Both the position numbers and the translations under genes were made by a program. From Acidiphilium sp. PA (lineage in GTDB: Bacteria; Pseudomonadota; Alphaproteobacteria; Acetobacterales; Acetobacteraceae), in assembly GCF_026191915.1 (NCBI RefSeq), contig NZ_JAIMBY010000024.1:1-39659 (forward strand): DNA of 39,659 nucleotides. Reading direction: 5' to 3'. The notes under the pieces are model-generated. The model saw nothing but the letters and a program-made list of their open reading frames with translations. It did not search any database and was not told the origin of the DNA. Positions 7,729 to 16,148 of this stretch are shown here, piece by piece (position 1 is the first letter of the stretch; each line of letters begins with the position of its first letter).

Positions 7729-8939
7729 GCGGGGATCTTTCGCGCTTCCGGCTGGCTGACGCCGAGCAGCGCATCGAGCGGGGCGAGGGTTTGTGCCCAG
7801 GAATGGTGTGCCTGCACGGCGGCGCGCGCGGCTTCGCCCATGGCCGGATGGCGGCCGGTGAGGACGGCGGTGGCGTGCGCGACCCAGGCATCGGGCGTGT
7901 CGGCGACCAGAAGATCGCGGCCGGGCACCGCATCGATGCCGGTGAAGGCGGCGTGGGTTGCGAGCACGGGGCGGGCCATCGCCATGGCCTCGAGCACCTT
8001 GTTCTGCACGCCGCGGCCGATCAGCAGCGGGGCGATGACGAGATCGGCATGGGCGAGGTAGGGTCTGGTGTCCGGCACGCGGCCGGTGACCTGCACCACC
8101 CCTGCCCGCTCGAGCGCGCGGACCGCGGGGGTGGGGTTGGAACCGACGATGACGAGCAACGGGTGCAGCGCGGCGAGTTTCGGTAGGATTTCGGTGGCGA
8201 ACCAGACGACCGCCTCGATGTTGGGGCGATAATCCATCGCGCCGGTGAACAGCAGGGTTTTGCGCCCGGCGGGGAATGGCCGTTGGAACTGGGGCGCGGG
8301 GGCGAAATAATCGAGATCGACGCCGTTGCCGATCGCCATGGTGAGGTCTGTGGATTCAGGCGCGAGGGTTGCGAAATGATCGCGCTCGGCCTGCGAGACG
8401 AACAAGGTGCGGTCGAAGCGTTGGACGCAGGCGCGCTCGAATTCGAGCAGGGTGCGGCCCTCGCGTGCCCAGACCAGGCGCTGCGGCCAGCGGGAGGTGC
8501 GGCCGTAGGCGGCGAATTTTTCGGAATCGATATCGACCATGTCTAACAGATGCGGCGTATTGGCAACGAGTTCGGCATAGGGCGCCATTGCGGCGGAATA
8601 GGCAATGACCTGTGCGATCTTGTGATCGCGCGCGGTGCGGCGGACCCAGTTCGCCAGGTGATTGTCGTGGAAATAGCCGGTCAGCAGCGGCGCGCCGGGG
8701 CGGCAGCGGGCCAGGGCGCGCAGGCGGGCGCGGCTTGGGTCGAGCCGGATGCAGGCGAGACTCGCAACGCGCGCGCGCAGGGCGGGGATGTGGACCGCAT
8801 CGGCCGGGTCATCGATGAAGCAGCCGAGATGGATGCGGAAGCGGGCGCGCAGATGCTCGATCATGTGAAAGGCGCGGATCTTGTCGCCCTTGTCGGGCGG
8901 GTAGGGAATCCGGTGGCAGAGATAGAGCAAGTCGCGCAT
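7725..8939 (-). CDS. XrtA-associated GT4-like glycosyltransferase (TIGR03087 type)
   Basis: The 404-residue protein starts RDLLYLCHRIPYPPDKGDKI, the hallmark of the sugar transferase family tied to PEP-CTERM/EpsH systems (TIGR03087, as I recall it). It is a GT-B fold enzyme: the N-terminal Rossmann half runs to about residue 190, then LLFTGAMDYRPNIEAVVWFA near residue 230 opens the nucleotide-sugar half, followed by VTGRVPDTRPYLAHADLVIAP and KVLEAMAMARPVLAT near residue 316, which holds the donor-binding Glu. It should add a sugar to the lipid-linked exopolysaccharide on the cytoplasmic face. It begins 3 bp after the FemAB-like gene ends and overlaps xrtA by four bases, so all three are translated as a block. 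Confidence 0.88.
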   Translation of the reverse strand: MRDLLYLCHRIPYPPDKGDKIRAFHMIEHLRARFRIHLGCFIDDPADAVHIPALRARVASLACIRLDPSRARLRALARCRPGAPLLTGYFHDNHLANWVRRTARDHKIAQVIAYSAAMAPYAELVANTPHLLDMVDIDSEKFAAYGRTSRWPQRLVWAREGRTLLEFERACVQRFDRTLFVSQAERDHFATLAPESTDLTMAIGNGVDLDYFAPAPQFQRPFPAGRKTLLFTGAMDYRPNIEAVVWFATEILPKLAALHPLLVIVGSNPTPAVRALERAGVVQVTGRVPDTRPYLAHADLVIAPLLIGRGVQNKVLEAMAMARPVLATHAAFTGIDAVPGRDLLVADTPDAWVAHATAVLTGRHPAMGEAARAAVQAHHSWAQTLAPLDALLGVSQPEARKIPA

Positions 8940-8942
8940 GGT

Positions 8943-9983
8943 TCAGCCCAGCCCGCGCACGATGATCGGGCCAAGCGCGTTGACGAGCGGGCGGGGCAGG
9001 CGCTTCCACAGGGCGATCTTGCGCTGGTATTTCGGGCTGAGCGGATTGGTGTCGGGCAATGTGGCGCCGGGCTCCAGCAGGAATTGATAGCCGAGCGGCG
9101 TCGGCGTGAAGCCCCAGTTCGTCTTGAACTTGTGCGGCCCGGTGTCGCGCTTGCTGCGGCCGAAATCGAACGTTGCGAGCCCGAGCGCGATGGCGCGGCG
9201 CATCACCTGCCAATACATGAAATCATGGCCGCCCTTGCCGCGCGCCGCCGTGCCGCCGCCGGCGTAATAGGGCGAGATTTCGCCTTTGTAGGCGAACGAC
9301 AGCACGGCGCATATCGGGGCATCGCCGTCATAGACGGTCAGCACCTCGGCATCGGAGCCGAAACAATCGAGCAGCAGGCGGAAATAGCGCGCGGGGAACA
9401 CCGGCGTGCCGAGATTGTGCACGCTCTCGGCGTAGAGGTGGAAAAAACGCCGCCAGTCCCGGTCGATCCGGCTGGTCAGCCCGAGGTCGATACCTTTGCG
9501 GACCACCGCGCGCTGCTTGCGCGGGATCGATTTCAGGCAGGCGTCCTCATCGGGCGGCAGGGTGCGGCGGAATGTGTCGTAGATCGGCGGCCCCGGCTGC
9601 CAGCCCGGGCGTTGGACCGGATCGTCGATACTGCGGAGTTCGAACGAATCCGCGCCGAGCTGGCGCATCATGCCGGTTGCCGCCTCGATCAGGGCTTCGG
9701 TCACGGCATCATCCGAGCCGATCGGGCCACCGTAGACGCAGAACGGGGTCGAGACCAGCGTGTTGCGGTGGAACAGGCGGGATTTCATGTGCACCAGCGG
9801 CAGCAGGCCGCAGATCGCGCCGGCGCGTTCGGCGAGCATGAAATAGGGGCGCTGGCCGAACGCGGTTTTGATGACGTCCTGCCAGGCGGCGCGGTGAAAA
9901 AAATGCCCGGCGGGATGCGCCAGCACGAAATCGTCCCAGCGGGCGCGATCGTCATCGGTCATGACGCGGCAGGTGATGCTCAT
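8943..9983 (-). CDS. FemAB-like protein of XrtA system (TIGR03019 type)
   Basis: The 346-residue protein begins at the ATG at 9983, which overlaps the deacetylase stop as ATGA. The same frame stays open upstream to 10430 but that part is a shadow of the deacetylase gene. It has two GNAT-like folds typical of FemAB/peptidoglycan-bridge-forming proteins: HPAGHFFHRAAWQDVI at about 23-38, then KSIPRKQRAVVRKG near 151-164, where FemAB relatives have a conserved basic K-x-R-x-x-x-[KR]-A region, and YYAGGGTAARGKGGHDFMYW near 229-248. FDFGRSKRDTGPHKFKTNWG near 273-292 is a strong signature of the PEP-CTERM-associated branch. Known FemAB proteins transfer aminoacyl groups from tRNA; in XrtA loci the substrate is unknown, perhaps an amino-acid decoration of the exopolysaccharide. 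Confidence 0.88.
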   Translation of the reverse strand: MSITCRVMTDDDRARWDDFVLAHPAGHFFHRAAWQDVIKTAFGQRPYFMLAERAGAICGLLPLVHMKSRLFHRNTLVSTPFCVYGGPIGSDDAVTEALIEAATGMMRQLGADSFELRSIDDPVQRPGWQPGPPIYDTFRRTLPPDEDACLKSIPRKQRAVVRKGIDLGLTSRIDRDWRRFFHLYAESVHNLGTPVFPARYFRLLLDCFGSDAEVLTVYDGDAPICAVLSFAYKGEISPYYAGGGTAARGKGGHDFMYWQVMRRAIALGLATFDFGRSKRDTGPHKFKTNWGFTPTPLGYQFLLEPGATLPDTNPLSPKYQRKIALWKRLPRPLVNALGPIIVRGLG

Positions 9984-10861
9984 GCGGCGGCGCGGGCGAT
10001 GACATCGGCGAAGACCCGATCCATCCGGTCCCAGGTGAAATCGGCCAGCAGATCGTCGAGCCGTGCCGGCATGCGTGCCAGATTGACCCGGTGGCGGAAG
10101 CGCGACGACCATTTCGCGGCCGGCACGCTGGGTTGCGCGGGGTCGAACTCCCAGGGGTGGGAGTAGAAAATCGCGGGCCTGCGCTCGCGCCGGTGCAGGT
10201 GGCGCACGCCGAACCGGTAGGCGGCGTAGGGCAGCAGCCGGAAATAGCCGCCGCCGGCGCAGGGCAGGTTGCGGCCGAACATCTGCACCGTGGTCATCGG
10301 GATTTCGACCAGCTTGCACGATGCCGGCCGGTAGGGGCCGCGCGGTGCCGAGGGCGCGCCGTACAGGTCGTGACGGACCGGAAACACGCTGGAGCTGTAC
10401 GTGTGGCCGGTTTCGGCCAGCACATCCCATGCCCAGGGGTTGCGTGGTCCGATCGAAAACGTCGGGGCGCGATAGCCGGCGACGGCGACGCCGCCGATCT
10501 CTTCCAGGATCGATTTCGCGCGGGTGAGATCGTCGCGGAACTGCTGCGGCGTGAGCTCGGTGACAAGTTGGTGGCCGTAGCCGTGGCTGGCCAGCTCATG
10601 CCCGGCGGCGGTGATGCGGCGGATCAGCGCGGGGTGGCGTTCGGCGACCCAGCCGAGAGTGAAGAACGTCGCGCGCGTGGCGTGCCGGGCCAGGGCGGTG
10701 AGGATCAGATCGGTATTCGCTTCGACGCGGCGGGGGATTTTGTCCCAATCGGCGCGATCGATCGCGCCGGCATAGGCCTGGACCTGGAAATAATCCTCGA
10801 CATCGATGGTCAGGGCATTGGCGATGGGTGTGGACGCCGTCATCGTGGGTTCAGGGCTCAT
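9980..10861 (-). CDS. XrtA-associated polysaccharide deacetylase
   Basis: The protein is a carbohydrate esterase family 4 (NodB-type) deacetylase of 293 residues from the ATG at 10861. ALTIDVEDYFQV (D20, E22, D23) provides the catalytic base and metal Asp; HGYGH (H93, H97) is the metal-binding HxxxH; GYRAPTFSIG near 135 is motif 3; FYSHPWEFD carries the last His. This is the DUF3473-bearing form found in PEP-CTERM loci (TIGR03006 type), which removes N-acetyl groups from the nascent or exported polysaccharide. No signal peptide is seen. The start is uncertain: 10861 overlaps the ATPase gene by 11 bp, and an in-frame ATG at 10843 lies just after its stop; neither has a clear Shine-Dalgarno. 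The stop overlaps the FemAB-like start. Confidence 0.88.
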   Translation of the reverse strand: MSPEPTMTASTPIANALTIDVEDYFQVQAYAGAIDRADWDKIPRRVEANTDLILTALARHATRATFFTLGWVAERHPALIRRITAAGHELASHGYGHQLVTELTPQQFRDDLTRAKSILEEIGGVAVAGYRAPTFSIGPRNPWAWDVLAETGHTYSSSVFPVRHDLYGAPSAPRGPYRPASCKLVEIPMTTVQMFGRNLPCAGGGYFRLLPYAAYRFGVRHLHRRERRPAIFYSHPWEFDPAQPSVPAAKWSSRFRHRVNLARMPARLDDLLADFTWDRMDRVFADVIARAAA

Positions 10862-11771
10862 TGCGGGATTTGATGACCTGAAACAGACGATCAACCACCT
10901 GATCACCCTGATCGCGGCCGATCTCGCCGGGCGCCGCGGGTGGGGTCGCGGCTGGTCGGCCTTCGAGATCGGTCTCGAGTTCCCGCACGATCGGGCCGAC
11001 GATGTCGGCAGTGATCACCGCATAATGTTCGAGGGCGGCGTTCAGCAGGATGCGGCTGCACAACCGGTTGATCCGGCGCGGCAGGCCGCCGGTTGCCTCG
11101 AAAATCGCATCGAGCGCGGCCGCGTCGAAAAACCCTTCCGCCTTGCCGCCGGCGGCGGTGAAACGGTGCAGGATATACGCCTCGGTATCCGCGCGGGTGA
11201 GCGGGCCGAGGTGGTAGGAGGCCAGCACGCGCTGGCGCAACTGATCGAGATCGGGGTGGGCGAGCAGGTCGCGGAATTGCGGCTGGCCGAGCAGCACGAT
11301 CTGCACCAGCGCCTGGCCGCGCTCGGCCATGTTCGAGAGCATGCGAAGCTCTTCGAGCGTCGCCGGGGCGAGACCCTGCGCCTCGTCGACCACGATCAGG
11401 GCGCGGCGGCCGCGTAACCGGTCGGCCCGCCAGCGCTCCTTCAGGCGGAGCAGCAAGGTCGCCTTGTCGCCGGCCGCCGACAGGCCGAAATCCGCGGCGA
11501 TCAGGCGCAGAATGTCTTCGGCATTGATTTGCGTGGTCGAGATACTGGCGAGCCGGTAGGTTGCTTCGTTGAGCTGCGCCGTCAGCCGTTCGACCAGCGT
11601 GGTCTTGCCGGCGCCGACCTCGCCGGTGATGACCACGAACCCCTCGCTCTGCGCCAGGCCGAACAGCAGATGCGACAGCGCGCGGCTGTGTTCGCTGCTG
11701 GCATAGTAATACCGATCATCCGGTGTAAGCCGGAAGGGCATGTCCGCCAGGCCGAGGTGTTCGAGAAACAC
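10851..11771 (-). CDS. XrtA-associated ExeA-like AAA ATPase
   Basis: The start is taken as GTG at 11771, which has AAAGG six bases upstream and lies 10 bp after the outer-membrane gene stop; the open frame extends to 11867, but that part overlaps the upstream gene. The 306-residue product begins FLEHLGLADMPFRLTPDDR, the ExeA/GspA-type entry. Walker A is GEVGAGKTT (residues 50-58) and Walker B is LIVVDEAQ (125-132). GLPRRINRLC near residue 235 is the sensor-2 region. It matches the putative secretion ATPase of PEP-CTERM loci (TIGR03015 type), thought to help assemble the envelope machinery for exopolysaccharide secretion. Unlike full ExeA it has no peptidoglycan-binding domain, and the C-terminus ends about 30 residues after the AAA lid. 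Confidence 0.88.
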   Translation of the reverse strand: MFLEHLGLADMPFRLTPDDRYYYASSEHSRALSHLLFGLAQSEGFVVITGEVGAGKTTLVERLTAQLNEATYRLASISTTQINAEDILRLIAADFGLSAAGDKATLLLRLKERWRADRLRGRRALIVVDEAQGLAPATLEELRMLSNMAERGQALVQIVLLGQPQFRDLLAHPDLDQLRQRVLASYHLGPLTRADTEAYILHRFTAAGGKAEGFFDAAALDAIFEATGGLPRRINRLCSRILLNAALEHYAVITADIVGPIVRELETDLEGRPAATPPAAPGEIGRDQGDQVVDRLFQVIKSRNEP

Positions 11772-11781
11772 GGGGTCCCTT

Positions 11782-13563
11782 TCAGAAGGTTTTCTGGATA
11801 CCGACCGTGAAGATTGTCTCCACGCCGTTGTTGCCGTAGCCGGAATACCCGATGCCGCCGCCGCCAAAACTGTTGTAGCCCTGGTTGGTCACGCTGATCT
11901 GCGTATTGGCGTAGAGCGTCGGCGATACCCGGTAGGTGAGTGCGGCACTGGCGCCGTAGGTGGATGTGGTGGACGCGCCAAGCGCGGGGGAGGACGTGCG
12001 TCCGTAGTTGAGGTAGAACAGCGCGTTCATCCGTTCGGACAATTCGTGTGATTCCGACAGCGAGATCGAGGCGCTTTTCTGCGAGAAGCCCGCGAGCCCC
12101 GGCGATGTCGCGACCAGCGTATCCTGATAGGACTGGAACGAAACCGAAACGACATCGCGGGTGAATTGCGTGGTGAGGGATGCCGAGAGCTGTTTGTTTT
12201 TTGTCAGGCCGGATTGCACGCTGAGGGACTGGTTGGTCAGCAGCACCGGCTGGCCGGTGAGACCGCCGACCGGCAGGCCGACGCTGTTGACACCGCTCGA
12301 CGCAACGCCAAGACCGATACCCTGCTGCTGGGTTGACAGCACTTCCGAATAGGAGGCCGCCAGTGTGGTGCGGGCGGTCAGTTGGTAATCGAACCGGATG
12401 TAAGGCGAATTGAAGCCGTACATATGCTGATACCGCGCCTTCAGCACGCCGCCCTCGGGGAAGCGGATGGTGGTGCCGATGCTCCAGGTTGCATCACGGA
12501 TCAGGGTCGGCGGGATGCCGGAATAGGCGATATCCTCATAGCCGCCGGAGGCCGACAACACGACGTAAGGGGTCAGCCCATAGCGCAGCTTATCGGCGAT
12601 GAAATACTGGTGCGCGCCGCTGAGCACACCCGTGCCATCGTCCTCGGTCGCCGAGAAACTCGGCGTATCATCGAAGCGTTCGAAAAACGGGATCGTGGTG
12701 AAACTGCCGGCCTCGGTCTGCGCGAACAGATTATTGGTCTGAAAATACGGCTGATTGGCGCCGGGCAGATAGGCCGAAGCGCCGGACTGGCGGGTGTATT
12801 GCGCGGAATACAGCAGGTTGAGCGTGCCGAGGCGGAACACGTCGTTGAACGACGGTGTTACGGAATAACTCTGCGTCAACGTGGTGTTGTTGTTATTGTA
12901 GATCGAGGTGCCGCCAGGCGATAACCCGCCCGAAGTCGCCTGATCGGTGGCGTAGGCCCGTGCCTCGACCGTCAATGAGCGGGGCAGCAGCGTCGCATCG
13001 ATGACGCCGTCGAGCGATTGGTTGATACCGTTCGACTGGGGCTGGTTGGAATAGAACTGAATGCTCGGATTGTACTCCAGCGTGAATGTCGTGCGGGGCG
13101 TTGCGCCATTGACCAGCAGAGCAGGATTGATCGACGTGACGAATTCATGGCCGCTGCGCCCGTTTGCGCCGTAGCTACCACCGGTCACGAATTGCTCGGA
13201 TGCGCCGATCGAGGGCACGATCGTCAAATAAGGTGCCGGAGCCGCGCCCGTTCCCGAGCCGCCAGGGCCGCCGCCGAACCCCGCCGATTGCGGCGCGTTC
13301 AACAGCGTCCCCACATTGCCGAGCCGCACGGCGCTGCCGAATGGCGGCGCGCCGCCGAGTGTTTCCAGCCCGGAGGCCGCGGGATTCAACACAGCCGAGC
13401 CGCTCCCGGCAGTGGATGCCGCGGTGGTATCGCTCGATGACGCCGCGACGGTGCCATTCCCGAGACCGCCATCAGCGCGGGCGAGCCCGCACGCCCCGGC
13501 TGCGGCAACGCCGACCGCCAGGGCAATCCGTGAAACACCCGCTAAACTTCGACCTGCTCGCAT
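11782..13563 (-). CDS. XrtA-associated outer-membrane beta-barrel protein (TIGR03016 type)
   Basis: The ATG at 13563 has AAAGG seven bases upstream, giving 593 residues; a TTG two codons earlier is less likely. A signal peptide is clear: RAGR then a hydrophobic stretch with AVGVAAAGACGLARAD, cleavage likely after ALARA-type residues near 30. The mature part is a long run of alternating polar and aromatic strands, for example YLTIVPSIGASEQFVTGGSY, FTLEYNPSIQFY and TLAASYSEVLS, ending in TVGIQKTF with the terminal Phe expected of beta-barrel outer-membrane proteins. A low-complexity S/T/A/G-rich segment lies at about 35-60. In XrtA loci this protein is believed to form or support the outer-membrane part of exopolysaccharide secretion. 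A 114-bp gap with no gene separates it from the kinase-like gene upstream; a 5-bp GC stem (13654-13667) lies there. Confidence 0.85.
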   Translation of the reverse strand: MRAGRSLAGVSRIALAVGVAAAGACGLARADGGLGNGTVAASSSDTTAASTAGSGSAVLNPAASGLETLGGAPPFGSAVRLGNVGTLLNAPQSAGFGGGPGGSGTGAAPAPYLTIVPSIGASEQFVTGGSYGANGRSGHEFVTSINPALLVNGATPRTTFTLEYNPSIQFYSNQPQSNGINQSLDGVIDATLLPRSLTVEARAYATDQATSGGLSPGGTSIYNNNNTTLTQSYSVTPSFNDVFRLGTLNLLYSAQYTRQSGASAYLPGANQPYFQTNNLFAQTEAGSFTTIPFFERFDDTPSFSATEDDGTGVLSGAHQYFIADKLRYGLTPYVVLSASGGYEDIAYSGIPPTLIRDATWSIGTTIRFPEGGVLKARYQHMYGFNSPYIRFDYQLTARTTLAASYSEVLSTQQQGIGLGVASSGVNSVGLPVGGLTGQPVLLTNQSLSVQSGLTKNKQLSASLTTQFTRDVVSVSFQSYQDTLVATSPGLAGFSQKSASISLSESHELSERMNALFYLNYGRTSSPALGASTTSTYGASAALTYRVSPTLYANTQISVTNQGYNSFGGGGIGYSGYGNNGVETIFTVGIQKTF

Positions 13564-13677
13564 CCCCAAACCTTTTCTTTTGCAACCTTAAGTACAGGAG
13601 CATGAATCGACGCGATCAACCAGTCAAACGAATCCGGACGACCCGACCGCTCACCGGCAGCCGCCGGGCGTTCGGCA

Positions 13678-14640
13678 TCACAACGCAAAACTACCGCGAC
13701 CCCGCTGGGTCATGCGGTTCAGAACCAGGCTGATATTCGGGCAGGCGTCGATCATATCGAGTGCGCCCTCGACATCCTTGCGCCGTGTCTGCCCGGCCTC
13801 GACCACCAGAACGATCTGCCCGACGACCGCGGCAAGTTCCATCGGATCGCTGTTGGACAGGCAGGCCGGGCTGTCGACCACCAATATGCTGTCGCGAAAC
13901 TGGGTTGCCAGCCGCTCGATCAGCGCGCGCACCGGTTGCCGCGACGACAGATCGCTCCGCTCATCGACATTGGACCCGCCACCGATGGGAATGAACGTCA
14001 GATTATCCGGCTCGGTCGGAAGCGCCAGGGTGTTGGCGAGTTGGCGCGGTGACACCGCAAGGTCCAGCAGCCCCGGCCGTGAGTCCACGCCGAAATGATG
14101 CGACAGCGAATTGCCGCCGATGTCGGCATCGATCAGGACCACCGGACGATCGCCGCCTTCGGCAAGAATCGTCGCGAGGTTGAGCGCGGTGAAACTCTTG
14201 CCCTCACCGTGTTTCGCGCTGGTGACCATCACGACATTGGGGCAAACGGTGCCAGGACTGTCTGTCTTGCCGTCCATCGCCGCGATCGATTGCAGAATGT
14301 GCTGACGCACGATCCGGAATTCTTCACCCGCCTGATCGCGGCGGCCGCGAGCGACGACCATGCCGGCGTCCTCCATCGATTGACGTGAGATGATTTCGCC
14401 GCGCGGTATGGGCGCCTGCGGTTCGATCAGAGGCGGCACGCGTTCGACCGGACGCAATATCGTCTCACGGTCCTTGGGGCCGACGGGCGACGGAGCGACG
14501 GACGAAGGACCGACGGGCGATGGACCGATGGGCGATGGACCGACCCGGGAGGAGGCGCGATCGAGGCCCGCGATGGCATCCGGCAGCAATTCGGCTGCGA
14601 CACGCTCGGCGAGATGGCGCGGTGGCTTGTTATTGATCAT
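13678..14640 (-). CDS. BY-kinase-like ATPase of XrtA system, lacking all tyrosines
   Basis: This 320-residue P-loop protein has the fold of bacterial tyrosine kinases and CpsD/CapB regulators: Walker A SAKHGEGKS (141-149), Walker A' VVLIDADIGG (167-176) and Walker B ILVVDSP near 256. It partners the chain-length protein, whose gene it overlaps as ATGA, to control polymer length. Two things are odd. The C-terminus (NRMTQRGRGSFAL) has no tyrosine cluster, and I find no tyrosine at all in the sequence, so autophosphorylation on Tyr is impossible. Residues about 33-55 form GPSPx repeats encoded by a 15-bp tandem repeat. The linker (EEFRIVRQHIL near 106-116) matches the E-x-x-R-x-x-R oligomerisation motif. 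It may act as an ATPase switch rather than a kinase. Confidence 0.85.
   Translation of the reverse strand: MINNKPPRHLAERVAAELLPDAIAGLDRASSRVGPSPIGPSPVGPSSVAPSPVGPKDRETILRPVERVPPLIEPQAPIPRGEIISRQSMEDAGMVVARGRRDQAGEEFRIVRQHILQSIAAMDGKTDSPGTVCPNVVMVTSAKHGEGKSFTALNLATILAEGGDRPVVLIDADIGGNSLSHHFGVDSRPGLLDLAVSPRQLANTLALPTEPDNLTFIPIGGGSNVDERSDLSSRQPVRALIERLATQFRDSILVVDSPACLSNSDPMELAAVVGQIVLVVEAGQTRRKDVEGALDMIDACPNISLVLNRMTQRGRGSFAL
14485..14544. repeat. 15-bp tandem repeat, four units, inside BY-kinase-like gene
   Basis: Four adjacent 15-base units (14485-14499, 14500-14514, 14515-14529, 14530-14544) follow the plus-strand consensus GGGCGATGGACCGAC, the last two differing at one base. On the minus strand they encode repeats of GPSPV/I. 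Being in frame (15 = 5 codons), copy-number change would lengthen or shorten a flexible linker without breaking the protein. Confidence 0.85.
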
Positions 14641-16139
14641 GCGAACCTCTGCATGAGAACGGTTCCAATCATGAATCCACTGAAAATGACGAACAATAAT
14701 GCCACGGCGCCGGCGGCGAGCAGGATCGAACCGGCGTTACTGGCACGCTTGCGCATATCGGAGATGCCACCGATCACCGGAAGGCCCAGTTTTTTCAAAT
14801 CATCGAGCGTTTCGTAGCGGCCTTCGAGTTCAGCCAGCAGCGCCGCGACCGCAACACCCGCGGCCAGCCCCAGCACGAGGACCGCGACCAGGAGTAGCGG
14901 CCGGTTCGGGGCGACCGGCAGACGGGGGACCTGCGGCGGATTGATCACCTGCAGCTGGATGCGATTGGCATCGACATTGGCAGCCGCGCCGATGCGCATC
15001 GCCTCACGCCGCTCGATCAGGCTGTGGTATTCCTTCTGAAGCACCGAATAGTTACGATCAAGATTGATGTATTTCGCCTCGATGCCTGGCTGTGACTTGG
15101 CCAGCGCCGCCAAACGGTCACGCTCGGCGGTCGAGGCCTTGATCTGGCGGCGCAGGGAAAACAGGGCCGTGTCGATCTTCAGCAATTCGAGCCGCAGTTT
15201 CTCATAGACGGGATTGGCGATCGCCGGCGTCGCGACGCCCCCGGCCGCGGGGCCGCCACTTGCCATCCGTTTCAAAGCATCGACCTGCCGTTGGGCCGCG
15301 ATCACGCCGGGATAAGCGTCGGTATATTGTTGCTTCAGTTCCGCCAGCCGCGATTCGGCTGCCGCCAGCCCTGCCCCACCGCCACCGGTCGACAGCGCCT
15401 GCGCGCCGGTCAGCAGCGGCTTCGTGCTCGCGAGCTGCTTTTCGATGATGCTGCGCTCGGCAACCGCGTCCTCCAGCGCGCCGTTCAGCTGGCGAACCTT
15501 GGCCTGTTCCTGCTCGAACGCTGACACGCCATTCGCACCCGGCAGCAATTGCAGATATTTCGCCTGAAACGCAGCGCGGCGCTGTTCCAGTTGCTTCAGC
15601 TGGGTGTGGAAATAGGTGATCTGGGAATCAAGAAAGGTTCTGGCATTGTCGATATCCCCCTGGTTACGGACCGAGGCGCGCTCGACATAGATATTGACCA
15701 GCCCCTGCACGACCTGGAAGGCTTTTTTCGGGTTGGGACTTTGGTAGTGGATCGTGAACAGATTGTCGGTCTGGGGCACGATCTCGATCTGGCTGCGCAG
15801 CGCACGGATCATGGCTTCGCGCGCGCCAGGCCCCTGAGCCTGCAGGCCGAGACCCGTTTTGTCGAGCAAGGTGTTGAGGTTGGGATCGCTCAGCAAGGTG
15901 CGCTGCAAGAGACTGAACTCCTCGCGCGTGTTGCCATTGATGGCGATGCCCTCCAACAGTGGGGTCAGTACCGGATCGGCCGCCACGTAAAGCTGCGCGC
16001 TCGACTCATATTTCGGCGGCAGCGTCATCACCGCGGCCCAGCCGATCAGGCAGATCACCCAGGCCACAGCGATGCCGAGCCAGCGTTTACGCCACGCGCC
16101 ACCGGCGATGCGCAGCCCAAGAGCAATGACGTCTTCCAT
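14637..16139 (-). CDS. XrtA-system polysaccharide chain-length determinant (Wzz/GumC-like)
   Basis: The 500-residue inner-membrane protein belongs to the PCP-2 class of polysaccharide co-polymerases (TIGR03007 type). A first membrane helix lies at about 20-38 (WLGIAVAWVICLIGWAAVM), followed by PPKYESSAQLYV, the Wzz entry motif. The central periplasmic part (about 120-400) is rich in coiled coil, for example FHTQLKQLEQRRAAFQAKYLQ. A second helix lies near 405-430 after QVINPPQVPRLPVAPNRP, the proline-rich Wzz motif, and a third near 475-495. Three helices rather than two is usual for this PEP-CTERM-associated branch. It sets chain length with the ATPase encoded next, whose start overlaps this stop by four bases. 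It starts 9 bp after the export lipoprotein gene. Confidence 0.9.
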   Translation of the reverse strand: MEDVIALGLRIAGGAWRKRWLGIAVAWVICLIGWAAVMTLPPKYESSAQLYVAADPVLTPLLEGIAINGNTREEFSLLQRTLLSDPNLNTLLDKTGLGLQAQGPGAREAMIRALRSQIEIVPQTDNLFTIHYQSPNPKKAFQVVQGLVNIYVERASVRNQGDIDNARTFLDSQITYFHTQLKQLEQRRAAFQAKYLQLLPGANGVSAFEQEQAKVRQLNGALEDAVAERSIIEKQLASTKPLLTGAQALSTGGGGAGLAAAESRLAELKQQYTDAYPGVIAAQRQVDALKRMASGGPAAGGVATPAIANPVYEKLRLELLKIDTALFSLRRQIKASTAERDRLAALAKSQPGIEAKYINLDRNYSVLQKEYHSLIERREAMRIGAAANVDANRIQLQVINPPQVPRLPVAPNRPLLLVAVLVLGLAAGVAVAALLAELEGRYETLDDLKKLGLPVIGGISDMRKRASNAGSILLAAGAVALLFVIFSGFMIGTVLMQRFA

Positions 16140-16148
16140 CGGTCGCCC

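Noticed and set aside
6355-8061. 568-codon plus-strand frame opposite xrtA
   Set aside because: Shadow of the exosortase and TIGR03087-type genes; low-complexity Gly/Ala/Glu/Asp product without family motifs.
8550-10166. 538-codon plus-strand frame opposite the FemAB-like and glycosyltransferase genes
   Set aside because: Antisense shadow; spans three real genes on the minus strand.
9984-10430. Upstream extension of the FemAB-like frame
   Set aside because: The in-frame extension overlaps the deacetylase gene almost wholly and lacks FemAB sequence; the ATGA start at 9983 fits the family length.
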